DNA of 64,000 nucleotides from Zygnema cylindricum. Lineage: Eukaryota > Streptophyta > Zygnematophyceae > Zygnematales > Zygnemataceae. Below, piece after piece: positions 44,301 through 55,136 of this stretch. Under the pieces are notes generated by a model that saw only the letters and a list, made by a program, of their open reading frames with translations, made no database searches and had not been told where the DNA came from. Location of the stretch: NCBI GenBank assembly GCA_037447655.1, contig JBBHKE010000539.1:1-64000 (forward strand), written 5' to 3'. The position numbers and the translations under genes were made by a program. Positions within the stretch are counted from its first letter, which is position 1. Every line of letters starts with the position of its first letter.

Positions 44301-47300
44301 GTAATGCACGAAACAGGAACAACAACATTGTCACCATTTGGACCCTTGTCATATACTTCCCATTTGAATACACACCCTACTTGCATATTTTATTACAATT
44401 TATTTTGTTTTTCAGATCCTCAAAAATGGGTTAAATAAGGCGAACAGTCCCACAATCAACATCCGAAAAGAGGTCGAGCTGACACCCATTTGCATTTACA
44501 TTTTACTATTATGTATTTTGTTTTTCAGATTCTCAGAAATGCGTTAAATAAGACCAACAATCGAACAATAGACCTCCGAAAAGAGGTTATTTCGGCAGAA
44601 ATCGCCTCGGCTTCAGCCACTTCTGCGGCTTCTAAGGCTCGAGAAGATGCGAATGAAGCCATGGCTCTCGTAGAAACCTCCGAAACAGAAGAGACGAAAT
44701 CCCAGGCACTCGCAAAAGCGGAGTGGGCCAATGGGAGAGCAGAAAAAGCCGCAGAAGAAGCCACGTCAGCACAAGAAACTGCGGAAGCAAAACAGTTTTC
44801 TCTCCAACGGGCTTTAGAAGAGCAAGAGGTAGGTCTCAGTTTTTCAAGTCAACTTATTTTCTGTTACTTATTACTTTTTCTCTTTTTACTTATTACTTAC
44901 TACCTTATTTACGTTAACTTATTTGTTGTTACTTATTACTTATACTCTTATTACTTATTACTAGTTGCTTATAACTTATTACTTGTTACTTATTACCTTA
45001 TAACCTTATTACTGATTACTTTATTGCCTTTTTACTTATCGCCTTATCTACTTTTTAACTGGATTCTTCAAAGATGTTGTTTTAAATACCAAACAACTGA
45101 AGGAGAAAAAAGTTGAATATCATTTTTACTAAAAAATTCGAAATGTTTACGTCTTTTTACATTGAAGGTTTTAATATCCACTGGGAAGGTTACAGTTACG
45201 GTCTTTCTTTTTCTTTCGGTTTTAGGAGGACAGGACGAAAGAGTGAGAGGATGTTCATTTTCACATGTCGATCTTAAGAAACTGAGACCCTTTTTGATTT
45301 TTCTTTGTTTCATTTTTTGTTTTTGTTTTTGTTTTTGTTTTTGTTTTTGTTTTTGTTTCTTTTGTTTTTTTGTCTTTTTGTTTTTCTTACCTTTTTGTTT
45401 TTTTATCGCAGAACTTGTACCTCGCCCTTCTTGGAAACTTTTTTCTGTTCTGACACAAAAAATGGCGGTTAGTGAGACAGAGGGGCCTGGTGAGAGCAGA
45501 AAAGAGGGGGGAGAGGGAGAGGGAGAGGAAGCGGTTCCTATGGAGGCAGAGGGAGAGGAAAACGCTTCCCAAAATGAGGGGAAGGATGTGGACATGAATG
45601 GAGAGGGAGGAAATGCGAGAGGCCACCATCGGTGAGTTTTTTATTATTGTTATTATTATTATTATTATTATTGTTATTATTATTTATCATCTCTAGATGT
45701 ATATTTGTTTTGACCATATATTTTTTTTTTCTGGGATTATATTTTTCTCTTTGGGGGGAGGGGAGAGGGGGTGGGGAAGTGGAGAGGGGGAAGGGGAGGG
45801 GGAGGGGGAGAGGGGGGGAGGTGGAAAGGGAGAGAGCGGAGGGAGAGCGTTTTGCAAAAATGCAGTTATGAGATTTCAGGATTTGAACTGGCTCACCTGA
45901 AAAAAAGGAAATTGAAAATTCATCAAAGCAGAAAAAAAGGAAATAGAAAAAACGTTAAACATCAAAGCAAACAATACAAAAAATATGTGTTGGAAAATGA
46001 GTGTTATATTTCATGTTTTGGAGATGATTGCAGGAAGGAAAGAGGAGGACTGGAAGAAGGCGTAAACGGAAGTGTAAATGGTGGAGGAGGACCGGAACAT
46101 TTGGGAGACGAGAAGATGGATAGAGAAGAGGAGAAGGCGTGGATAGAGTTTACTCTCTCTCAGTTTCGAAGCATATGTCGGCATTATGCAAGCGAGGTAA
46201 CTTTGCCGTACCTCTTTTTTTTTTTTTTTCGGGTTGAAAGTGTCAGTTGTTTTTTTTCCTTCTTTTGGGCAATGCTGTCATTTATTTCGTTCGACCCAAT
46301 AGCAAAACATCGGATCTACAAAAAGAAAAATATCATTCACTAGGTTATTTTCTTTGCAAAATATTAGAAGGATGATCAAATGTAATCGATCAGTAGTGAT
46401 GTATATTGATCGAAATCACAAACGAGGGATCGTGATTTCGTTATATCACATTATCAAGGCGATAAAATGGTATACTTAGCTACAATTTAGCGTAACGTAC
46501 TCGGAATTCAGCCTCGACAGGTTAGAAAGAAAATGTTTGAATAGTACAGAAATAAATGTAAGGGTGTTGATGATATTGCAATATTCATATCCATATAACG
46601 TGATTGTCGGCTCTATATATCGAATATCAAATCCCTTCAAAAATGTACCGATCGATTATTGGCAAACACTGCTCTGTATACAACTCTAGTAATGAGTCGT
46701 CATTTCCTTACATTTTTCCTCTCTGTCACAGTCACCTCAACATTTCATTTGCGATGATTTTATATGATATGAGTCTCGACATTTACTGCTCAATTGTCAT
46801 AATTTACTGCATAGTTTATACATTCATGTATTGTGCTTAACTCATTTTTTCTGGATGCTAAATGAACAATATATAATCGTTGACAGAGGATTACATTAAT
46901 TCGCAACTTCATTTTGTATAAAGTAAAATCTTTAATTACATAACTTGGTTTCAAAAAGAATTTGTTCCTAACAATTAATGGAACTTTCTAGCAATTGAAT
47001 TCTTAACGCGCACTGTCTAATCTGGAAGTTATGATCGATAGTGAAATAGACGTTTGTCACAGAATTACGAATAAAACTTTTGTTATTGATAAAGTGACAG
47101 TTTTTTTTGTCATTTACAGGAAAAAAACTGATAGTTTTGTGTTGTCATTTACAGGAAACACGAAGGAACTGACTTTCTTGCCGTTAATGATAAAATGACA
47201 GTTTGGTATTCACTTTGACTTTCTTGCTGTGATAAAATGACAGCTTTGTACTGAATTTCAAGGAAAAAAACTGACTTTTTTTTCCTGTTTTTTATAACAT

Positions 47301-47457
47301 GACAGCTTTGTATTGACATTTTGAGGAAAAACTGACTTTCTTGCAGATCTGGCCTCTTATGGAGAAAGTTGAATCGCAAGTTTTCACAAAAGAGGTCAAT
47401 GGGAGAGTTTTGGAGGCGGCCTATGAGGGATTAGGATACCAGAGGGAATTGAAGTGA
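32371..47457 (+). CDS. CBP80: Nuclear cap-binding protein large subunit CBP80 (ABH1/NCBP1)
   Basis: CBP80 with CBP20 binds the m7G cap of nuclear RNA and promotes splicing, export and miRNA processing. The match to plant CBP80 is strong throughout: LPHKAPMYATLVGLLNAENLDF, NPAWQPRADFYV, RFIVEEYLLDVLYYLNG, FRYEYIMAET, ALPGAFPAVVAGAV, SHHLSNFQFVWPW, GAKSFTHTMTALERY, ALNKTNNRTIDLRKE. Exons: 34878-34937, 35117-35173, 36288-36359, 36522-36584, 37347-37523, 37912-38031, 38540-38606, 38845-39047, 39627-39697, 40462-40546, 40937-41005, 42021-42139, 42623-42761, 43100-43420, 43899-44078, 44529-44828, 45412-45631, 46034-46196, 47347-47457. Phases agree except at 45412-45631, which seems one base short. 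The N-terminus is tentative: exon 32371-32413 (MESDRGSKRQRNSH) and perhaps 33257-33305 (EYRKRRDDDSLETTA); at least one exon before 34878 is not found. The C-terminal part is Ala/Glu-rich coiled coil, then a Gly/Glu-rich linker. Confidence 0.95.
33413..33638. mobile_element. Degenerate TA-type MITE in a CBP80 5' intron
   Basis: Left end TACACTGTGAATGTTATTAG and right end CTAATAGCGATACACGATGCA are imperfect inverted copies related to the family B termini. About 226 bp, no coding content. Confidence 0.45.
34330..34802. repeat. Roughly 80-bp minisatellite, about six units
   Basis: Each unit contains GATTGGTGTTTGGATCC, GGGGATGATGG and CCTGCATTTAT. The spacing of CCTGCATTTA is close to 80 bp. It lies in a CBP80 5' intron. 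The antisense frame stays open for 179 codons because most units are near 27 codons long, but it looks like a repeat artefact. Confidence 0.85.
36058..36287 (+). repeat. Two tandem units ending at a CBP80 3' splice site
   Basis: Unit 1 (36058-36167) and unit 2 (36168-36287) share TTGCCAAGACTTTTTTT, GTCAAAGACCAAA, TATTCATGGTCTAGCT and AAGTAGTGCTT. Unit 2 ends in the real acceptor TATGCAG before exon 36288; unit 1 ends in the acceptor-like GTTGCCAG. Confidence 0.7.
37149..37346 (+). repeat. Two 99-bp tandem copies of a CBP80 acceptor plus exon start
   Basis: GGTTGCAG followed by ATG-TCTGTCATGTTGTTTCTCC occurs at 37149, 37248 and at the true exon 37347, exactly 99 bp apart. Copies 1 and 2 keep the splice acceptor and about 50 bases of exon, then run into an in-frame TGA. 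A more degenerate copy lies near 37012. Confidence 0.85.
37727..37817 (+). pseudogene. Duplicated 3' half of a CBP80 exon inside the next intron
   Basis: The translated copy reads DGGNPALQPRANVCVHLLLA and then ALPFCSIEL, against DGGNPAWQPRADFYVHCVLA and ALPFCSIEL in the exon at 37347-37523. The invariant-looking Trp has become Leu. The donor that follows the real exon is gone and an in-frame stop follows. The intron stretch before it is also a repeat of the one after the true exon. Confidence 0.85.
44416..44528 (+). repeat. Tandem duplicate of the CBP80 exon start, 113 bp upstream
   Basis: TTTTTCAG followed by ATCCTCAAAAATGGGTTAAA encodes ILKNGLNKANSPTINIRKE, a copy of ILRNALNKTNNRTIDLRKE at 44529. 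The preceding T-rich intron is copied too. Reading through copy 1 meets a stop in the second copy, and no strong donor follows it. Confidence 0.85.
44868..45010. repeat. TTACTTAT-type microsatellite
   Basis: Irregular repeats of TTACTTAT in a CBP80 intron. Confidence 0.8.
45305..45362. repeat. TTTTTG microsatellite before a CBP80 exon
   Basis: About nine TTTTTG units serve as an extended pyrimidine-rich stretch about 50 bases upstream of the acceptor at 45411. Confidence 0.85.
45637..45850. repeat. ATT microsatellite and G/A-rich tract in a CBP80 intron
   Basis: About 12 ATT units directly after the donor, then about 100 bp of GGGGAG-type purines near 45750-45850. G-runs of three or more could form quadruplex RNA in the sense strand. 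Confidence 0.8.
46391..46689. mobile_element. Degraded family D (hAT-like) MITE in a CBP80 intron
   Basis: Left TAGTGATGTATATTGATCG and right TATACAACTCTA recall the family D termini, with ATCGAT and TATCG blocks inside. Very diverged. Confidence 0.4.
47085..47346 (+). repeat. Tandem units ending at the last CBP80 3' splice site
   Basis: The series GACTTTCTTGC followed by G-ATAAAATGACAG occurs at about 47171, 47217 and before the true acceptor CTTGCAG at 47346, with GGAAAAAAACTGA between units. Unit length is about 55-60 bp. Confidence 0.7.
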
Positions 47458-48250
47458 TAGCTCGATAAATCCAGTTTTGAAAAACCACGAGAGATAATAA
47501 ACTGTGATTAGCATTTACGAAAGCATACGGAAAAAAGGTCAAAGCTTTATAAAGTAAGAGGATAGGAATGTTTAGAAACATTTTTCTTGTAAGCGTGATT
47601 TGAATTCAAATGGGTGGGGATTGCAAAGGATTGAAAATCTTTTGTGAAAAGGAATATCTTGTGAAAGGGAATCTTTTGTGAAAAGGAAACTTTTGTGAAA
47701 TGAAATCTTTTGCGAAAATAGTCTTTTGTGAATTAATCTTTTATGAAAAGGCTACAAAGGTGTCCGTTTAATCTTCTCTGAAGTTCAAAAAGGACATTGG
47801 CATATGGAAGCATCTTTTTTTGCAATGTTGCTGCAGCTTCTTGAAGCGTAGAAGAATGTTTGGGGCAGAGGACGAATTCCTGTAACTATGACTGGTACAC
47901 TTATCTATAGGTGTCCAAAATTCATGTGTTGGTAAGGCTGTTGAGGGGAGTGGGTTACAATTTGCATTGTCATTCACACTAAGAAAGAATAATTGATACT
48001 AATTTCGATACTAATTTTGTTTGGATGCTAGCGATTCTTCACTCTTAATAGCAATGAGCAGGTTACTGTTTTAAGAGCTAAATAGTAGCTACAGGTTGTT
48101 TGGCATCTATAGGTTTTGTACAAAGATGAGATTTTGCAGTGTTTAGCAGTGATTTCCATGTGAACAGATCTCTGCATGAGTGTTGTCACACCCTGGTAAA
48201 TCTTTTGTTTGTTTCATGATTTCATTTTCTTTTTTGCAATAAAATAAAGT
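47458..48250 (+). other. CBP80 3' flank
   Basis: Presumed 3' UTR and spacer. A tandem repeat of about 17 bp (TCTTTTGTGAAAAGGAA-like, roughly six copies) lies at 47636-47758. A possible polyadenylation signal AATAAAATAAA is at about 48239. No other gene seen. Confidence 0.5.
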
Positions 48251-48952
48251 TTTGTCCGGACCCGGTTTTCAAGTGTCCCTATGTCTGTAAGGACGAAATC
48301 GTAACTTACGCTTGTGACGATTGTATACGTCGACAATACCTGTGACGGCTGTCAACGTCTACAATCTGTGGTCGCACGTTATTTTTTGGAACTGCTTATG
48401 ACGTCGCATGTCTTACCGTGACATTGTAGACGTACCGCCTTCCAGCCTGTGCCGTTTCACGGTTGAAGACGATGCGCTTTGCCTTTGCGTAACCTATCCG
48501 GTCGACGTGAAATGGCATCGGAATTTGAAGACCCTGCAAAAAAATCCGTACTCGACGAAAACGGACAAAACCAAACAAATTGTATTTTTTTCTTTGTCGT
48601 ATTAGAAGCAAACGGGCAAAACATAGCGAATTTTGTACTTTTCTGTCCTTGGAAATCGTATGAAAATTTTCAAAAATTAAGGCACGTGTTAATATATGTT
48701 CCTATTTGTTTATCGAAAATACCTAGTTTTAAAACACATCGCGCATGTGTTTTAAACGTAAGGTTGAAGATGACGTTTTTTGTCGTGGAAGTGGGTCGAA
48801 AAACACAAGACGACAAATTTTCGTACATCCTAAGTTCGAGGATAACGCAAATTGTACTCTACAAATTTGCGTGCAACTTAGGCAGTACGGCGCTAAGTTT
48901 TACAGGAAAACGACAGAAAAAAACCCTTACTTATGCACATGGGGACATACCC
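48251..48952. mobile_element. PIF/Harbinger-like MITE, family A copy 3, left end truncated
   Basis: Inverse of 26635-27424 over most of its length. The right end GGGGACATACCC plus TAA is intact. The left TIR and about 60 bases are missing. The copy lies between CBP80 and the orphan exon. Confidence 0.8.
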
Positions 48953-48955
48953 TAA

Positions 48956-49146
48956 GTCTAATTCGGTTCAAATTCAAGTGTGATTCAGGTTTATTTCGAC
49001 AACTGATTTATTCCTAATCTGTTTTATGCTATGTGACTTTGTAGAGTTTGATAATGGAACAATGTTGTTGAAATATTTGGGTCTAATTCAACAGTTAGCT
49101 GACTCGTGTAATTTTTTATGTACGCTTTTGTTTCTTAAATAAGCAG
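48956..49146 (+). other. Spacer before the orphan exon
   Basis: AT-rich. It ends in a fair splice acceptor (TTAAATAAGCAG). I find no further exon here. Confidence 0.4.
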
Positions 49147-49330
49147 CTCCTGATAACAGGAGAATTTATGGAGGATGGGCTTTGTCAACCTATGAACAGC
49201 GGCAATTGGGGAATATCAATTAAAGGGAAAGAAATTAAAGCCGAAATTATTCGTGATGGGGTTCTGCGATGTGATATTCCTCCGGAAGTCGACGGACAAT
49301 TTGATTTTTTTGTAACTCATGAAAAGAAGA
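49147..49330 (+). pseudogene. Orphan exon resembling the CAMTA TIG/IPT domain
   Basis: The 184-base open segment sits between AAGCAG and GTAAGT and encodes LLITGEFMEDGLCQP, GNWGISIKGKEIKAEIIRDG, VLRCDIPPEVDG and FDFFVTHEKK. This matches the TIG domain of plant calmodulin-binding transcription activators (pattern VLITG...W.C.FG..EVPAE...DGVLRC..PP...G.V.F.VT). I see no CG-1, ankyrin or IQ parts nearby on this strand. It may be a captured or relic exon, or part of a gene with very distant exons. Confidence 0.6.
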
Positions 49331-50259
49331 GTAAGTATAACTTCCACACTGCGAGTCGTTAATCGAAGAGCACTCGATGCGCCGATAAGACATCAATTTT
49401 CTTTCAGAAGTGGTCTATCGAAGTCGCATATTTGTCGACTAACAAGAAATCAAATTGGTGGTAGGTGGAGGTTTCCTTCCTTTGAAAACAACAAGGCATA
49501 TTTTTATTTATGGTCTTTGGATAAGAAAAATATAACATTATTGATAGTAATAAGAGTAATACTAATAATAACAGTAATAATCATAATCATAATAAGAACA
49601 ATAACTGTAAGAAAGCGGATAAAGGTTTTTGTGTACCATTTTTCTTTTTTGTTTCTAAATTTTTTTTTTACTTTTCCTCCTTGTTGCTTTTCCGTGTCCC
49701 ATTGTTCAGATGGCTTACCATTGCTCGTTTTTAATGTAGCTTATAATTTTTCAAATGTTTCCACATGTAACCACCACATTCAGTAAGGCAAGACCATAAA
49801 ACTGACCAATGGTAACAAACTGTGTAAACAGAAGTGTTAACAGAAGAGATATTTACCAGCAAGATTGATGAAAGCATTTTAATTATAGGCTCTGGGCAAT
49901 CGTCTACTTTCCTTTTTCTTTACGAAGCCTGTTGCAAACCAAAAAAGAGGAAAAAAAAAACAAAAGAAAACAATAACAACATCCAACAACCTTGGATTGT
50001 AGTATTCCAATCACATCCGGGGAAGGTTTCACCTCCCTATTATTGATATAGTTTGTCAAAACTTTAATGCGATTTCCCAACACCCGTATTCCTCACAAAC
50101 AAAACATAAAAGACACTGTTCTCACAAACTGACGAATCACAGCGTGAAAAACCAAGCTACAAAAAATTGTTAACTTTTATCAGTTTGGTTTTGGCTCTTC
50201 CTTTCTTTGTTTCCATGTACTCAGATAATTTACCATCGCCCGTTTTAAAAAAAAACGTA
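49331..50259. other. Spacer between the orphan exon and the pseudouridine synthase
   Basis: Contains an AATAAT/ATAATC-rich stretch (49535-49620) and an A-rich run. It probably includes the 3' UTR of the minus-strand synthase gene. No coding sequence recognised. Confidence 0.45.
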
Positions 50260-53200
50260 TTATTCCAAAAGAGACAATTCCTTTAAAGTTGATAATTGGA
50301 CCTCATCTGGAAGAGACAGTAGAACCGTCTGGAGGTCTAAAGGTAAAGGAGAAATGATCTGTAGTAAGGGAACCGAAGATTTCAACTCATACTTATTATC
50401 TATTTCTATGAAAGAATTTAAATCCTCACTATCCTTTTTTACAAAGGGAGAAAGTCCTTGATCATGTTCAGCACTTTTAAACGGAGATAACCCTTCCGTT
50501 TCTTTGAAGTTTTCCGTTACAGTTACATTAAAACTTTTCCTTTTCTCGAAGGGCATATGATCCTCACTTTGACTTAAGGAGTCAATAGATACCTGGTGAG
50601 GGGAAGGTGGTAAGGCATAAATAGATGGATGAGGGAGAGAGAGGAGATGGGCATGGAGGAAACATCTCGCAGAAAGAAGATTATAGAACTCACGAAAAAA
50701 ACGATTGGTTCCTCCCTTACCATGTACAGAATCACCCACAACCTGCAAACAAAAGTTTCAAAATAAAACAAAAATCTCAAAATAAAACAAAAATCTCAAA
50801 ATGAAACAAAAAAGCCTCATCATTATCAAACCGATATTTAAGTATAAAACTTTGTCATTATCAAACGGGCATTCAAGTACAGACCTCCTCATTTAAAACC
50901 GGCATTCAACCATAAACCTCGTCATTTTCAAACCGACATTCAATTTTAAACTTCGTCATTATCAAACTGACAGTTGAGCATAAACTACGTGATTTAATGA
51001 AAATCCAGTCTTAACAGTAAATCACGGGATCCATAGTGATCCAAAACAAAAAACAACCCTTAGCAAAATGAATCATTTAGTGTTGACAAAATTTTGATTG
51101 ACGTATAAGAGTAACGGTCATTTTCTCTCAATTTATTTTCTGAAACTTGTGTCAGCAAGTCATAGCAAATAATAGGACTTCATATGGATATTATGATCCA
51201 TCAAACAGCGTCTCCAAGTTTCTCCAAAGGTTTACATCACTAAATTTTCTGATGAAATCCATCCCTAGGACTCTTGTCCACTCCACTTTGATCATTAACT
51301 TTTACCGTACAAAACGAAATGAAGCGAGGGAGAGGAATGGAGAAGGAGAGAGAGGGAGAGGGGGGGGGGGACAGGAGAGGGAGGGGGAGGGGAAGGGGGC
51401 GGGAGAGGAAGGAGGAAGGGAGGGAAGGAGCGAGGGAGGGTGGGAGGAAGGGAGGGAGAGAGGAGGTAACTTACATGGTGACCTCGATGGTTAAGGTGTT
51501 TGCGAATCTGATGCCACCTTCCTGTTCGGATAACGACCTGGAAAACATGGCCACACCATTATGGCTTAGCTCATTATCTCCAAAGGCAAAAAAAAAAGCC
51601 AAACTGGAGGTTGAATTGTTCAACCGGCATAAGTAAAACCGGCATGTCTGAATACTCGTGTGTGTATAGCTATTCGAGTCGAGAATAAATAGAAGTTGTG
51701 GAATGCGTAAAAAAACGTTTTAAGTTAGGCACTCTTGATGCAGGCAAATTTGGCTGCTTTCGAAATTAGGGACAAAAAAACTAGTTCGTGAGCCAAAAAC
51801 AAAAATCTGGAAACGAAGTAGTATTTTGAACTCGTAACAGCGATAATAGCGATTCACGATGTACTCGCATTTCTCATGGTAAATCACTGAGTTTCACATA
51901 GATGGCAAATGCCTTTGAGAAACAGGACTCGATTTCAATCGGGAAAAGTAGTACCTGTAGGAGAGAGCACCGGGCTTGTGGAAGATCGAGCAATTTTTTG
52001 CATTCCGTCAAAGCCTCACGAGGAATGCCCTAAGAATCAAAAAATGAGACGCTTTTGACCAAATATTAATTCCTGTGTGTGTACAAATCACAGTAAAGAC
52101 ATTTTGACTGAAGATGACAGCATGTTTACCTTTTATGATTACTAAACTTGCTACTATTATTACTGCGAAGCCTTTCCAGAATATTACATTTCATAATCCT
52201 TCCTTGTTTAAGGCTGCCATACATTACAATCTGAAATCACACAATCGATAGGTTTGAAACAGAGATCCAATCAAATGGGAGAGTCCTGAAAGGGAGATAT
52301 AAAAAACTTGCTGGGCCAATGGGACATGAAAGAACCACAGAAATGCCTTAAAGAATAGTTCCTTAATTTACCCACATTCTAGGACAACCACGGACCTGAC
52401 CCTCTATTGACCGTTGATCATTCCCATTGTTGTACCTTTTCATCCTTCACGAGCTCATCACAAATAAAAGTCTGAGGAGTTTTGCCACGAGCAAGTACTA
52501 CGTATCTGCATCCATAAACATAAGCCGTTTCAACAAACAATTATTCACCAAAGAGAAAACTACTATGTGAATTCACGAGAATGGTACAACTACAGGACAC
52601 ACTTTACAACTGCATTTGAAGAAAGGACAGATATTACGACTAAAGGCCTGCTACAAAAACAATTTGTAACTTCACAATAAAGGACAGGAGGTAAGGTTTA
52701 CTGACTGTTTTTGACAGGCCGGGCTGGCAAAGCCCTGTTGAAGTTGGTGGGCAATTTGTCCCGACTTTGCAAAAATCAATACTCCACTAGCTGGACGATC
52801 AAGCCGGTGAACTGGATACAAAAGCCTACCTTCCATAAAAGCAAACGAAAAATTAGCTTGTGAATGTTAAGCTTATCAAAGAGCTTTAATTTATATCCGG
52901 CATCAAGACTGCTTTACAACTTCAAGACGGTCAAATGCATACTCCCAAAGTCAATTTCAAATTATCAAGCTGTTTATGTACTATTTACGCGTTTCACAAC
53001 ATCCCTTTCAGCAGCATCGACACTTAGGATGCTTTTCACCTTGAAATTTGCCCGGTAAAAATTAAAATTTCCATAGCCCTTTCCTATGGGTTATTAGTGC
53101 TAAAGTGAATTTATTATTAACTACACTAAATTATGCTTTGCAACATGGCTTCCTATAACCACTTAAACGAATAGTGTTTTTAACACCTTTTTATGATTTT

Positions 53201-54323
53201 AGCTCAAAAAAACCTGCTCTCAAACTATAAATATAATTCTAATAGTGGTTTAAGGTGTGTACACTGCCCATTGCAGTGATTGTCAATAACACTAATGGGC
53301 TGTGGCTTTTCCTGGTCAAAAACCGTAAAATAGTGTTATGAACACAACTTAAGGCGTGGACTAGAATCTGCCCCGTCTCTCTACACTAAATTAGTACTCA
53401 ACATTTTAATTTGGCATTTATACTAATTATTCCTTAACACTTAATAGCAATGGCGCAGTGCAATACACTTGAAGTCAGAAATGGTTGTTGTTATGGCATT
53501 CACCTTTGGTAAGCTGCTGTTCTGCAATGTCCTTAACAAAAAGATTCTCCTTGCACTCTTGTTTGCTCGCCTCTTTGCATCTGTGTACCTGCAAAGTGAC
53601 TCCAAGGTCCACCATTATTACAATTTCCAAACTTTTCGAAGCATTTTTATTTTAACAGCCATTCAAACATTGATCTCACTTATGTGTGCCACGTATAGAC
53701 TGATTGTGCTCTACATTAACTTATGTTGTGTACTTTGACTCACGAACTTGGCATTAACTTGGGATCGACTACCATTCTACTAACTTGTGTACAACACAAA
53801 CTTGCGCATAATTTTTATTCCACTTAGTTGAGTTTTATTTCTGCATTCCATATAATTGCTACTTAAAGACAGACATTTCAGTTATATCTGTTGTTGAACA
53901 TATGCACAATTAAATTTATGGCTGAAAACATCAAATGCAGCAATGTAAATGTCTCATACTTATATGAGACTTGTGAATTCCATGTGAGTGTAAAACATGT
54001 ATATACAAAATATGTGAATAAGATACATGTGAAATGAAACATGGAAATTCTATGTGAATATGAAACATGTGAATGTAGATTGTTTGAGAAAAACTAACCA
54101 GCAACCTTGGCGGCTTATCCACAGCCAGCAGCCATGGATCCTCAAACAAAACCTTGAGAGAAATTCCTCCTCCATTTTGCGGGAGTTGAAGACAAGAGTT
54201 CGATTTGTTTTGTGCAAGAATGTGAATTCGAATTTTTTGATTTAACGAAGCAGCTCTAAAATGTTTACAATACCTTTCAAACAAATGCTTATGGCTAAAA
54301 AAGGCAGCCAGCTTTGCAGCCAT
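50260..54323 (-). CDS. RluA/TruC-family RNA pseudouridine synthase
   Basis: This enzyme class isomerises uridine to pseudouridine in RNA. Seven exons on the minus strand give a continuous 374-residue frame with agreeing phases: 54323-54099, 53588-53504, 52829-52706, 52505-52436, 52029-51955, 51537-51475, 50742-50260. Residues about 57-75 read LFEDPWLLAVDKPPRLL, the usual opening motif. VYPVHRLD-type text (LLYPVHRLDRPASGVLIFAKS) carries the catalytic Asp of motif II. YVVLARG, then IRTGRWHQIRKHL (the TGRTHQIR motif) and VVGDSVHGKGG follow in canonical order. The order and the HPIIGDS-like element most resemble bacterial TruC (tRNA U65). The first 50 residues are basic and Ser/Gln-rich, possibly an organelle presequence. 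The last 100 residues are a low-complexity extension without a known domain. I chose ATG 54323 because the upstream ATG at 54377 adds only hydrophobic, poorly conserved text. Confidence 0.93.
51325..51470. repeat. Purine-rich GGGAGA tract (CU-rich in the synthase sense strand)
   Basis: About 145 bp of G/A only, starting a few bases after the exon-6 donor of the pseudouridine synthase. In the transcript this is a CU-rich tract. Confidence 0.85.
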
Positions 54324-55136
54324 AGAAAAATTGGACAGAGGAGCAGGGAATGGTAAAAATAAAACAAATAAAAACAAACGGAACTAAATGGAATACAATA
54401 GAACACCAAACAGAGAATCCACAATAAACAACAATGTGACCAAAACCCGCAGAAAATTAGATAATCACTGAAAAAAGAGTTACACAGCAAATATTGTGTG
54501 GACAGCTTCGGCAGAAATGTTAAGAAATTAAGTTCTCCTTGAAAGAAGGCAATAAAGATGCTAAGCTCCGAAAACGTGTGAAACTTTGCCCATTCTTTAT
54601 GACCTAAAAAAAAAGTCCACACTATCACTGGAAGTACCTGAAAATCGCACAATACTCTTCTCCCGCAGTTCCGCACTCTTTGGTCGTACTTTTAGTTCGC
54701 ACTATTTTCACGCACTTTTCAACGGCGGATTGGAAATATAAAATATTAGATCGGGCAATGTCTTCCGTACTATATGGTACAGTACAGTACTGTACTGTAC
54801 TGTACTGTAGTGTACAGTACTGTACTGTACAGTACAGTAGTACAAAGCTTTCAAAACATTTAGGGTTTCAGTTTCCGAAAACCTGCAGCATCTTCCTGAA
54901 AGAATCTGAACCCGCTTGCTACGCTGACCCTACATTTTTGTATCTCCTCTCTTGCCTTCTCTTTCTCCCTCTATTTCCCCCTCGCTCGTTTCACTCAGCC
55001 GCATTTCTCTTTCCTCTGCCTTCGCCACTCTTTTCTCTATTTTTTTCCAGCTTACAGGAAGAAAAAGCAAAAAAAAACAAAAAATAAGAGAAAAAAAGAG
55101 AAAAAGAAAGAAAAGGTAGCAGAGGAGGGGTAGACC
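54324..55136. promoter_or_regulatory. Divergent promoter region, pseudouridine synthase / SR45
   Basis: Only about 0.8 kb separates the two start codons. It holds the GTACTGTAC palindromic microsatellite (54777-54842) and CGCAC repeats (54667-54715), both also found upstream of CBP80. An A/G-rich run precedes the SR45 ATG. I infer a shared bidirectional promoter. Confidence 0.5.

Noticed and set aside
45068-45635. Frames of 157-175 codons on both strands
   Set aside because: They cover the TTTTTG microsatellite and overlap the CBP80 exon in other frames. Only the part 45412-45631 is coding.
48396-49017. Several overlapping frames in family A copy 3
   Set aside because: The same sequence recurs at 1-243 and 26635-27424 with the frames disrupted, so it is repeat sequence, not a gene.
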